A stretch of DNA of 22,496 nt from a virus, in IMG/VR virus record IMGVR_UViG_3300021136_000062, positions 1 through 22,496 of that record; one strand, given 5' to 3'. The translations under genes were made by a program, and so were the position numbers. This document shows, one piece after another, positions 5,466-13,324 of the stretch; within the stretch, counting starts at the first letter, position 1; each line of letters starts with the position of its first letter. Below the pieces are notes generated by a model. The model was not told the DNA's origin. It did no database searches and was given only the letters and a program-made list of their open reading frames with translations.

Positions 5466-7735
5466 TATCTTGTAAATGATGTTTCTAATCCTCTAACTAT
5501 AAAGGATCCAGTTATTTTAAATGGTTCGTTCGCAATTGCTTTATCTCTTACAACTATGCCCTCTTGTTTATCAACCGGACCTAAAGGAGAATTCATAGAT
5601 TTTAGTAATGAATCTCCCAATTCCATAGTAGCTTCATAAATTACAAAAGAATCTATAGCAACTTTTTGGTCTTTAGGATCCGCAATCAAATCAGTTATAG
5701 GTGTTCCTTTTTTAACAGCTAAAAATACTTGTTTACTTAATGCGTCTACTGTTTTACCGTCTTTTAATTTTAATTTAAGACCTTTTGTATTATTAGCTTC
5801 ACTTAACCACTGTTTAAGAGATTTAGTTTGCTTATTTTTTCCATCAATATTAACAGTATAATTTTTAGAAAGAGCTAATCCATAGTTTGGAGTTTTTTCT
5901 AATTTAGCAGGAATTGAAGATAGTATTTCGAATCCGTATTTTTTAGCTACTGGTTGCATTTTAGTAATCATAGACTCTAAAACATCTTTAGAGTATGGAA
6001 TTTCATGAGTTGATCTTGATTTTTTTCCTGGATTTTGAGCTATTTCTAATAGTCCATGGATAGCTAAAAAGTTTTTACCATAATCTTGCACATTTGTCTT
6101 GCCTTCAACATATTCTATATTAAGCATTATATTAGGATTTTTAATCATTCCTAATTTAGCTAAATCATCTTTTATTAATGGAAGAGACTTATTAAAAATA
6201 TCTAATACATTACCTCCAACTTTAATCATTCCATGTCCAGGTATATCGAATCTTGCAGGAAGATCAGCTTTTGTAACTCCTTTTACATCTAATTCTTTAG
6301 ATGATCCTCTATCAATTACGAATTCTCTTTTTCCATCTATATTACCGAGTCTTATTGAAGCATTTACGCCGTCTATTTTTACTGGTGCGGGATTTTTTGT
6401 TAAGAATTTTGCAGTTTGTTCAAATACTGATAATAAATCATTACCGGTTTTAACTCTATCTAGATCGAATGGATGGGCCATATGACCACCAGCTCCTCCT
6501 TCTCTTAATAGCAATCTAAGCAAAGATTCATTTAAATTAGAAACTTTTGGTTTTCCGTATAATCTTTTTACGATAGTTTTATCTACTTTAGATAATTTTC
6601 TTTTATAATATCCATCATCCATCATTTCTAATCCTTTATTTCCGGCTATAGAATTTATTATTTTTGGATCTGTAATTACTGGTACATCGGATTTTGAGAG
6701 AATATCTTCCATTTTCATGGAAGCTTCTAAAAACCATCCTGGGGTTTTTAATAACCTAAATACTTGTTTTAATAAATCTTTTTTTGCTTCTTTTTTATCA
6801 TTAGTTCCAAGTAAAGCTATTTTATTTCCAAACTCAGTTGGTTTGTATATTATAAATGCATCAGGTATACCATCGTTATCCACGTCTTCTATAGAAACTG
6901 CTTTATACTTACTTCTTAATTCATTGTAGTCTGATGCTGAAAAATCCAATCCATTTTTTGCGTAAGTATTTGAGTACATATCCCAAATAACTTTCATATC
7001 TTCATCTTCTAAAGAACTTAGATCATAGTCTTTCCAAACTCTATCTTTTAAATCGAATTTCTCCTCTAAATCGTGTTCTTTTAATAGATTTTTAAAAATA
7101 GAACTTAGTATAAAAGTTTCTTTTAAAGGTTGACTAGAAAATTTTTGTTTCATTAATTTTCCTAATTTTTCATCCCACCATCCAAATATTCCCTCAAAAT
7201 TCTTTTTATATTGTTCTGTAGTAGTAGGAGTAGAAAGAGCTTTTCTTATATTTGTACCACTCATTTCTCCGACTCCAGGTATATCATAAGATTTATGAGG
7301 AGCCACTACCAAATATCCATGTTCTGTGTATGGTTTTAAAGTAGTTTCATCATCGTATTTTCTAAAATATGAATCTTTTCCTGATTTATTTACCCCAATG
7401 GTGAATCTAGGATCTTCTTTCATATCCTTTTCTCCTACCATAAACACTACGGCAGTAGTTTTTGGATCATATTTAGAAGTTATTTCTGCTGATTGATAGG
7501 GATTTTTTACTTGAACTACTTGATTTCCAAATCCATATTTAGATATGATTGCTTTTTTTTCTTGAAAGTTTAATGGACTCTTTGGAGGATCTACTTTATC
7601 TGTGGTTGCTATAAATGTATCTGCTGAACCAAATTTTGACTCTAACCATTTAAATGCCGCTGCATGATGCTTAGAAAATGGTTGAAATCTTCCTGGAAAT
7701 ACGGCTATAACTGTTTTTATCACATTAAATTCCAT
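5465..7735 (-). CDS. Three-domain protein: HIGH nucleotidyltransferase, unknown middle domain, ligase-like domain
   Basis: A 756-residue protein. Residues 5-200 form a NadM/cytidylyltransferase-type domain: G15-R-F-Q-P-F-S-K-H23-H24 (HxGH-like) and S159-G-T-N-I-R164 (the ISSTxIR-type motif). Residues 221-400 are an uncharacterised domain with D-V-D-N-D-G-I-P-D (284-292), like a calcium-binding DxDxDG loop, and possibly a GNAT-like fold. Residues 413-756 resemble nucleotidyl-lysine ligases: K453-I-D-G456 (motif I), L-N-I-E541-Y-V-E-G-K-T-N-V (motif III-like), E725-G-I-V-V-R730 (motif IV) and F-K740-I-T-G (motif V-like). G-A-G-G-H-M-A-H-P-F opens this domain; from memory it may be the phage family DUF6267. 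Two L-L-x-K/R-E-type segments (to E220 and E412) separate the domains. It heads a unit with the peptidase and the 189-aa gene. The first domain is a firm call, the ligase reading moderate, the middle domain weak. Confidence 0.82.
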   Translation of the reverse strand: MEFNVIKTVIAVFPGRFQPFSKHHAAAFKWLESKFGSADTFIATTDKVDPPKSPLNFQEKKAIISKYGFGNQVVQVKNPYQSAEITSKYDPKTTAVVFMVGEKDMKEDPRFTIGVNKSGKDSYFRKYDDETTLKPYTEHGYLVVAPHKSYDIPGVGEMSGTNIRKALSTPTTTEQYKKNFEGIFGWWDEKLGKLMKQKFSSQPLKETFILSSIFKNLLKEHDLEEKFDLKDRVWKDYDLSSLEDEDMKVIWDMYSNTYAKNGLDFSASDYNELRSKYKAVSIEDVDNDGIPDAFIIYKPTEFGNKIALLGTNDKKEAKKDLLKQVFRLLKTPGWFLEASMKMEDILSKSDVPVITDPKIINSIAGNKGLEMMDDGYYKRKLSKVDKTIVKRLYGKPKVSNLNESLLRLLLREGGAGGHMAHPFDLDRVKTGNDLLSVFEQTAKFLTKNPAPVKIDGVNASIRLGNIDGKREFVIDRGSSKELDVKGVTKADLPARFDIPGHGMIKVGGNVLDIFNKSLPLIKDDLAKLGMIKNPNIMLNIEYVEGKTNVQDYGKNFLAIHGLLEIAQNPGKKSRSTHEIPYSKDVLESMITKMQPVAKKYGFEILSSIPAKLEKTPNYGLALSKNYTVNIDGKNKQTKSLKQWLSEANNTKGLKLKLKDGKTVDALSKQVFLAVKKGTPITDLIADPKDQKVAIDSFVIYEATMELGDSLLKSMNSPLGPVDKQEGIVVRDKAIANEPFKITGSFIVRGLETSFTR

Positions 7736-7746
7736 TAAAGTTTCTT

Positions 7747-7755
7747 AATAAATAT
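7747..7755 (-). promoter_or_regulatory. ATATTTATT motif, candidate late promoter
   Basis: The minus strand reads GATATTTATT in the 22-bp gap after the SbcDC gene, with 11 nt to the ATG at 7735. It differs from the consensus in the last base only. It would drive the 756-aa, peptidase and 189-aa genes separately from the upstream replication genes. Confidence 0.45.
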
Positions 7756-7757
7756 CT

Positions 7758-10700
7758 CTAAATATGTTCTATCTTAGATTTACCTTTGATCTTATTGATC
7801 TCTATATGAGAATCTACAACATCTCGCATAGAATCAATATGGGATATGATCATTATAAACTTAAATTGTGTCTTTAAGTAGTCAAATAGCATGATCATAG
7901 AGCTTAAATTAGTAGAATCTAACGCACCAAACCCTTCATCTATGGCTAAAAAATTAGGCTTTGGAAGCGATGACACATTAATTAAAGAAGTTCTAATAGC
8001 CAAACTAGCTATGAATTTTTCCATTCCAGAAGTTAGTTCTAAAGGCCAATAATTGTCTTCAGAATACGCTATATATGCGTTAATGGACTTGTCTTCTGCT
8101 TGTAACACAATTTGGAAATCAACTATTTGACTTAAAATGTTATTAATTTCCTCTTCTACACTTGGTATGATACTTGCGATTAAGGTGTGCGGAATACCAT
8201 CTCTATGAGTAGAGGTTAAATACATTTGGTAATCTTTAAATTTTAGTTCTAGATCTCTTAAATTATCTATGGATTTTTGATAAGAATCTCTATTTTTTTC
8301 AGTTAGCTTATATTCAATAGTGAGATTGGTTATTTGCTTATTCACTGAGGTTAAAGAATCTTCATACTCATTTTTTACGGTTTGTAAAGAAGATATCGTT
8401 TTATTTACTTCTTCATTTTTTTGAATAGATTCTAAATGATCGTAATATTCTTTTATAAGATCCTTTTCTGTTTGTAGCTGAATATTTCCCTGTCTAAGTT
8501 TATCATAGATCTTATTTATTTCTAATTCTAATTTAGATTTTTCTAATTCAAATTTACCAATTTCAGCTTCTAAATCATCATAAAAATTAGAAATTCCTTG
8601 CCATTCTTTTAATTCATCAACTTTAAATTTTAATTCTTTTGCCTCATTTTCTAATAAATTAACTACTAATTCTTCATTTACGATATTTTTTTTAGTTTCT
8701 ATAGCGTCTTTAACAAAAATATTATTCATACAGAAAGAACAATTTTCATCGTACTTTAATTCTGCAAGTTTTTCCATCTTTTTTTGACTATTCCATAAAT
8801 TAGTAGAAGCTTTTGTTAGCTCTAAATTCTTTTTAGTTAATAATTCTCTATTCGTTTTCCAATCTTCTACGCCTTGATTTACTTCTTTATGATTCAATTT
8901 CGATAAACTTTCAATTTTTTCTTTTAAAGTAGATTCTATTTCTTCTAATTTTTTCTGTCTATCGATAGTCATTTGATGTAATTTTGTTACAGCATCTTCT
9001 ACACCCTTTTTATTTCTATTAAGATTATCTATATTTTGAATTTTTGAATTCAATTTAATTAATTCTTTTGTTTTTTCAAGAATTTCTTTGTCTTTTTGTT
9101 GAATTTTAAATACTAAATTATTCTTATCTTCTGTCTTTTCTTCTATTTGAATTTCAAAAGTTTCCATATCATAATTAGCTTTCTTCAATAAATCATGATA
9201 ATCTTCTTTTTGATGTTGTTTAAGTAACACAGAAAGATCTCTTGATTCATTATTAGCTAATTGATATAATTCTTCATAGATATTGATGTCTAGAAATTGT
9301 GATAATAAATCTTTACGATCACTTTGAGACATATCAATAAATCCAGTATTATTATTTTGAACAGACAACGCAGTTAATATAAAATCTTCATAGTTACCCA
9401 TGATTGATCTAATATTAGCATTAGTATCACTACGATCTTTTCCATTTAAAGAAGTAATTTCTTCTCCATCTTTACAAGAAAAATCCACATTAACTTTAAC
9501 ATTACCTTGTTTTTGTTTAATTCCTTTTCTTTCAATTGTATATTCTTTACCATGTAATTCAAAAACTAATTTGCAATGAAAATTATGAGATTGATTGTTC
9601 ATTACTTGAGCAGCTTTTGATGTTTTAGAACATTTATCAAAAATACAATAAGTAATAGAATCCAATAAAGTAGATTTTCCACTAGCATTTGGAGCAAAAA
9701 TACCATATGTTCCTTCCATATTTGAAAAATCTATTTGATTACCTTTTCCATAAGAGAACATGTTATCAAATTCAAACTTTTTAGGAATCCACATTGAATT
9801 TCTAGGAACTTCCGATTTAGAAAGAGCATTATTTAAGTTAGAATTTATTTCTAAAATTCTTAGTATAGAATCTTTATCTATTTGAAAATTATCTTCTAAA
9901 TAATTCGATAATACTTGATTTTGATATTGAAGATCTCTTACATCAATAGAGTGAATTTTATGTGTTAAAAACTCTCCAACAAGATCATTAATCTTTTGAA
10001 TAGAAGTTTCTATTACGTTATATTTTTCTTTAACATCAGAAATTATATCTTTTATTGTAGATTGACTTGTATTTTTATGTCTTATTCTCAAATAAAGATT
10101 TTTAGAAAGATCAGAAGGTAATTTATCGTACTTTCCTTTATCTACATAAATTGTATAAAAAGATGTATCATTTTCTATTTCTACGTATTCAGCACTTCTA
10201 TTATTTAGATCCCACACTAAAATGCCTTTACCAATTGTTTCTCCATGATTTTGTTGAATTAAAGATCCTGGATATCCTATTGTTTTATCTTCATTTAAAA
10301 ATTGTCTAGTGTGAATATCTCCAAATAATCCGAAATCGAATCCATCAAAATCTGATATATTCAAGCATTGATCTAATAATTGAGCATTTTCTTTTATTTG
10401 AACTCCAGTTACCGGTCCATGATATAAACAAATTTTGTATTCAGTCCTTAATTTATCTGGTTTAATGTATTTTTCTGGTTTATCAAATACAGACCAATGA
10501 ATAAACATTATATCGGCTATAGTAATTACGCACGTGTCTATTAAATAGACTAAATTTGGATGGTTTAATGCCTTTACTATCGGAGTAAGTGCGTCCATAC
10601 GGTGAGAATTATTTAAATTCGCATCGTGATTTCCAGGAATCATTAAAACAGGTCCAATATTACATAACTTTCTTAAAAATTCTTGAACTATATTCACTAA

Positions 10701-10910
10701 TTCAGGAGTTACGTCAGTTTTAGAATGAACAATATCTCCTGTTAACAAAATTAAACTATCGTCTGTAAAAGTATTAGTTATGTATTTGTTTAATCTATCA
10801 AAAACTCTAGAATATTCATCATGTCTTTTAAAATTTCTAATGTGTATATCACTAATGTGGTATATTTTGTTTAATTTTTCAAGATCAAAAAATGTGTAAT
10901 TACTTTTCAT
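7758..10910 (-). CDS. Fused SbcD-SbcC (Mre11-Rad50; T4 gp47-gp46) recombination nuclease
   Basis: A single 1050-residue chain containing both halves of the DNA-end-processing complex. The N-terminal phosphoesterase has S-D21-I-H23, G58-D59-I-V-H62, G93-N94-H95-D96, H138, H164 and G197-D198-I-H200, the metal-binding set of Mre11/SbcD. From about 373 the Rad50/SbcC ATPase follows: Walker A A-P-N-A-S-G-K412-S-T, long coiled coils (about 560-715 and 735-900), a zinc hook C724-S-F-C727, signature L-T-S961-G-M, Walker B F-L-A-I-D991-E992, D-loop G-A-L-D and H1024. In T4 these are two proteins (gp47 about 340 and gp46 about 560 residues). No stop or frameshift is visible at the junction (310-375). 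It resects DNA ends for recombination-dependent replication. It starts 5 nt after the primase stop. Confidence 0.95.
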   Translation of the reverse strand: MKSNYTFFDLEKLNKIYHISDIHIRNFKRHDEYSRVFDRLNKYITNTFTDDSLILLTGDIVHSKTDVTPELVNIVQEFLRKLCNIGPVLMIPGNHDANLNNSHRMDALTPIVKALNHPNLVYLIDTCVITIADIMFIHWSVFDKPEKYIKPDKLRTEYKICLYHGPVTGVQIKENAQLLDQCLNISDFDGFDFGLFGDIHTRQFLNEDKTIGYPGSLIQQNHGETIGKGILVWDLNNRSAEYVEIENDTSFYTIYVDKGKYDKLPSDLSKNLYLRIRHKNTSQSTIKDIISDVKEKYNVIETSIQKINDLVGEFLTHKIHSIDVRDLQYQNQVLSNYLEDNFQIDKDSILRILEINSNLNNALSKSEVPRNSMWIPKKFEFDNMFSYGKGNQIDFSNMEGTYGIFAPNASGKSTLLDSITYCIFDKCSKTSKAAQVMNNQSHNFHCKLVFELHGKEYTIERKGIKQKQGNVKVNVDFSCKDGEEITSLNGKDRSDTNANIRSIMGNYEDFILTALSVQNNNTGFIDMSQSDRKDLLSQFLDINIYEELYQLANNESRDLSVLLKQHQKEDYHDLLKKANYDMETFEIQIEEKTEDKNNLVFKIQQKDKEILEKTKELIKLNSKIQNIDNLNRNKKGVEDAVTKLHQMTIDRQKKLEEIESTLKEKIESLSKLNHKEVNQGVEDWKTNRELLTKKNLELTKASTNLWNSQKKMEKLAELKYDENCSFCMNNIFVKDAIETKKNIVNEELVVNLLENEAKELKFKVDELKEWQGISNFYDDLEAEIGKFELEKSKLELEINKIYDKLRQGNIQLQTEKDLIKEYYDHLESIQKNEEVNKTISSLQTVKNEYEDSLTSVNKQITNLTIEYKLTEKNRDSYQKSIDNLRDLELKFKDYQMYLTSTHRDGIPHTLIASIIPSVEEEINNILSQIVDFQIVLQAEDKSINAYIAYSEDNYWPLELTSGMEKFIASLAIRTSLINVSSLPKPNFLAIDEGFGALDSTNLSSMIMLFDYLKTQFKFIMIISHIDSMRDVVDSHIEINKIKGKSKIEHI

Positions 10911-10915
10911 ATTAT

Positions 10916-11845
10916 TTAAAATTGCAATCTTTTCAATAAAAGATCTGCGAATGTTATAGGTTTAGCTTGTTGTAGTAAGTGTGTCATTTTTTCGAAACCC
11001 AGATCACTTGGGTCTTTACCTTCCAATTCAATTAAGTATACTTCTTTGCCATGGTCTAAAAGAGTCTGGGAGTATAGCAGGGCTTCTCTTAACGCATCTT
11101 TATCTAGCGCTAGATATATAGTTTTTACTTGGGACTCAACCAATTTTAACATTAATGCTTTTGGAATAGTTTTACCAAATAGAGGAATAGCGTTTCTTTT
11201 TATGGCAATAGCATCAAATACGCCTTCGCATAATATTACTGGCACATTCCAATTGATAAAATATTCCATGCCAACAATTTCTGTTTTATTTATAGCGGGT
11301 GCATCATATTTTAAAAATGGATCCTTTTCATAGGATCTAGCAATAAAGTAGTTTAATTTACCAGTCTTATCATAAGAAGGAACAATAACTTTATTTCTAT
11401 ATCTTCCTGTTTTGCAATATCCTAAATTGTATTTAAGGACATCTGGAGATTGTACACCTCTCATTTTTAAGTATGATACGGCTCGACGATAATCAAGCGA
11501 TCCATCATTGTCAGTGATGGATTCAAATTCATTTGGTAAAAATACGCTTTTGTCTCTTTTGTCTTCGTCGATAATAGTTGTATCGTTCTTAAAATAACTT
11601 TTCATCTCTTTTAAACGTTCCAAATCAACACCTAATTTATTAAAAAGAGATACAGGAGTTTTTCCTTTTGTTTTAGGAAAACACGTCCAACAATTATATT
11701 TACCAGTCTTTACATTAATAATTAATTTTGGCTTTTTGTGATTGCAGAAAGGACAACTAAACGCATAATCTAATGTGTTTCTATCTTTTTTACCCTTACC
11801 GAGTACAGATTCTAAAAGTCCTAATACGTAGTCATGCGATTCCAT
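10916..11845 (-). CDS. DnaG-type DNA primase (T4 gp61-like)
   Basis: A 309-residue primase that makes RNA primers for lagging-strand synthesis. The N-terminal zinc ribbon has C31-P-F-C34 and C52-W-T-C55. The TOPRIM catalytic domain shows C-E207-G-V-F-D211 (the conserved Glu), L-D248-K-D250 (the DxD pair) and G-K-D278-P-S-D, all in the expected order and spacing. The length is close to T4 gp61 (about 340). There is no helicase domain, so a separate gp41-like helicase should be encoded elsewhere. It lies upstream of and probably co-transcribed with the SbcDC gene. The ATATTTATA motif is absent upstream, fitting an early or middle gene. Confidence 0.92.
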   Translation of the reverse strand: MESHDYVLGLLESVLGKGKKDRNTLDYAFSCPFCNHKKPKLIINVKTGKYNCWTCFPKTKGKTPVSLFNKLGVDLERLKEMKSYFKNDTTIIDEDKRDKSVFLPNEFESITDNDGSLDYRRAVSYLKMRGVQSPDVLKYNLGYCKTGRYRNKVIVPSYDKTGKLNYFIARSYEKDPFLKYDAPAINKTEIVGMEYFINWNVPVILCEGVFDAIAIKRNAIPLFGKTIPKALMLKLVESQVKTIYLALDKDALREALLYSQTLLDHGKEVYLIELEGKDPSDLGFEKMTHLLQQAKPITFADLLLKRLQF

Positions 11846-11991
11846 ACTAACTAATATAACGATTAAATTCTAATTAAAAAATAAAATTCTTATGTGTAGA
11901 AATAATTTGATGTACTTGAAAAATATTCTTTAATTGTATCGTAACTAACATTATATTTAATCTATGTCTTAGATAATAAATAACCAAGGGG
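11846..11991. other. Divergent intergenic region
   Basis: A 146-bp gap between the leftward primase and the rightward 52-aa gene. It must carry promoters in both directions. It is nearly all A and T. A TATAAT lies on the minus strand (AAATATAATG, near 11950), but I see no matching -35 element at a normal distance. I also see no clear Bacteroidota-type element, hairpin or repeat. Confidence 0.5.
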
Positions 11992-12150
11992 ATGTTAATA
12001 GAGGATATAAATATAGAAAATATAAAAGATGAAGAATTAGATTTAATATATCTATTTCTATCTATAGAATTTGATTCCATGTCAATTGAAGATAAAATTC
12101 TCTGGATAAATTTAATGACGGTCATAGATAAAAATTTTACAGATGAATAG
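11992..12150 (+). CDS. Small acidic phage protein, 52 aa
   Basis: ATG at 11992 to TAG at 12150. The protein begins MLIEDINIENIKDEELDLIY and ends with V-I-D-K-N-F-T-D-E. It is strongly acidic, with one Trp and alternating hydrophobic positions, as in a small two-helix protein. I recall similar small acidic proteins (pattern E-D-K-x-x-W then I-D-x-x-F-x-D-E) in T4-like phages, function unknown. Its end overlaps the start of the glutaredoxin-like gene by 8 bases (ATGAATAG), which is typical of coupled phage genes. GGGG directly abuts the ATG, too close for a normal Shine-Dalgarno. An antisense open frame covers the same DNA, but the plus-strand frame fits the operon better. Confidence 0.65.
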   Translation: MLIEDINIENIKDEELDLIYLFLSIEFDSMSIEDKILWINLMTVIDKNFTDE

Positions 12151-12487
12151 AAATAAAAATGGTTCTAAATTAGCTAAAGTATTGTTAGTTACTCTTAATG
12201 GATGCGATAAATGTAAGAAATTAAAAGCTTCTCTAGAAATAGAAAATATTAGTGTCTATAACATGGATTGCGATGATAATCCAAATTTTTGTGATGAACT
12301 AGAGAGTCAGACAAATACAAGCAATTATCCTATGGCTCTAACAGAACGAGGAAGCTTAGAGATGATACATTATGTGGCTGAATCTTACAAGGATCTTAAA
12401 TATACGAATGTAATAAAAAATAATTATATTCTACAACCTTACTTGTCTCTTGAACTAATGATAGAGGCGTTAAAACAAAATAAATGA
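12143..12487 (+). CDS. Glutaredoxin/thioredoxin-like protein
   Basis: A 114-residue thioredoxin-fold protein. N-G-C21-D-K-C24 follows a first beta strand (K-V-L-L-V-T-L) and is the redox CxxC. N-Y-P63-M matches the cis-proline segment that faces the active site. The likely role is as a dithiol donor, for example to a ribonucleotide reductase, as with T4 NrdC; which partner it serves cannot be seen here. The C-terminal extension (about 85-114) is longer than in minimal glutaredoxins. It overlaps both neighbours: 8 bases with the 52-aa gene and 4 bases (ATGA) with the 60-aa gene. In T4 a glutaredoxin-type gene also lies in the broader neighbourhood of 47, 46 and 55. Confidence 0.8.
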   Translation: MNRNKNGSKLAKVLLVTLNGCDKCKKLKASLEIENISVYNMDCDDNPNFCDELESQTNTSNYPMALTERGSLEMIHYVAESYKDLKYTNVIKNNYILQPYLSLELMIEALKQNK

Positions 12488-12666
12488 AACACAAAGACTT
12501 AATTATTAGAAAATTTAATGAATTAACTAACATTATTGCAGTGCAAGAATCAGCTATCTCTAGGTTAGAGCATCCAGATATTCTTAAGCAGCAATTAGAA
12601 AGAATGAGACTCAAATTAAATGAAATAGAGATTTTAATTAATAATGAAAATTCAACACAATTTTAA
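12484..12666 (+). CDS. Small coiled-coil protein, 60 aa
   Basis: The ATG overlaps the previous stop in ATGA. The product is almost entirely helical with heptad-like hydrophobic spacing (I-I-R-K-F-N-E-L-T-N-I-I, then L-K-Q-Q-L-E-R-M-R-L-K-L-N-E-I-E-I-L). No function is recognised. Placement in a tight operon between the redoxin and HD-domain genes is the main evidence that it is real. Confidence 0.65.
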   Translation: MKHKDLIIRKFNELTNIIAVQESAISRLEHPDILKQQLERMRLKLNEIEILINNENSTQF

Positions 12667-12681
12667 TAAAAAGTAAAGGTT

Positions 12682-13323
12682 ATGAAAAAATTAAGTGAAC
12701 AACAGTTAATTGAAAATGTTAAAAAGTTTCTTGGATACATTGAAAAATATATTTCTAAAGAAAGAGCAGAAAAACTTCTTGATTTCTATATCTCAATAGA
12801 ATTAAATCTAGCGACTGCTCCAGCATCTCCTAAAGCTAGTTTTCATAATTGTTTTCCTGGAGGATATGTAGATCATGTTATTCGGGTAGTTGAAGCTGCT
12901 CTAGTACTAGATAAGGTTTGGGATAGATTTAATCAAATCAAAAATTATACCACTGAAGAGTTAGTATTTTCAGCTATTAATCATGATCTTGGTAAATTAG
13001 GAATGGATATAACAGAACCATTTTATATTCCAAATGATTCCCAGTGGCACATAGATAAGCAAGGAGCTCATTATAAAATCAATCCTAAGTTAACTCATAT
13101 GAGAATTTCTGATCGTAGCCTATACTATCTACAATTACATGGGATATCAGTCAGTGAAAATGAATTTTTAGCAATAAAATTGCATGACTCTCTATATGAA
13201 GAAAGTAACAAAGCATATTTAATGACATATAGCGAAGATACTCAGATTAAATCTAATTTAATCCACATATTGCATCAAGCTGATTTTATGGCTTCAAAAA
13301 TAGAATGTCAAATAAATAAATAA
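12682..13323 (+). CDS. HD-domain metal-dependent phosphohydrolase
   Basis: A 213-residue HD-superfamily hydrolase. Metal ligands are visible in S-F-H55-N, G-G-Y-V-D-H65-V, N-H101-D102-L-G-K, K-L-H168-D169 and the C-terminal H-I-L-H198-Q-A-D201. The first part, with H-N-C-F-P-G-G-Y-V-D-H, is like the HD domain of the exonuclease YhaM and related phage proteins. The substrate could be nucleotides, (p)ppGpp-like molecules or RNA ends; the sequence does not decide. Similar stand-alone HD proteins occur in T4-like phages. It has an AAAGG just upstream of its ATG and follows the 60-aa gene by 15 nt. Confidence 0.85.
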   Translation: MKKLSEQQLIENVKKFLGYIEKYISKERAEKLLDFYISIELNLATAPASPKASFHNCFPGGYVDHVIRVVEAALVLDKVWDRFNQIKNYTTEELVFSAINHDLGKLGMDITEPFYIPNDSQWHIDKQGAHYKINPKLTHMRISDRSLYYLQLHGISVSENEFLAIKLHDSLYEESNKAYLMTYSEDTQIKSNLIHILHQADFMASKIECQINK

Positions 13324-13324
13324 T

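Noticed and set aside
6099-6485. Plus-strand frame of 128 codons
   Set aside because: It is antisense to the ligase-like domain of the 756-aa gene, which has clear motifs.
11874-12125. Minus-strand open frame of 83 codons with a hydrophobic middle
   Set aside because: It is antisense to the 52-aa plus-strand gene and lies in the divergent gap; the composition looks like reverse-translated AT-rich DNA, and the plus-strand frame has operon-type overlap with its neighbour.
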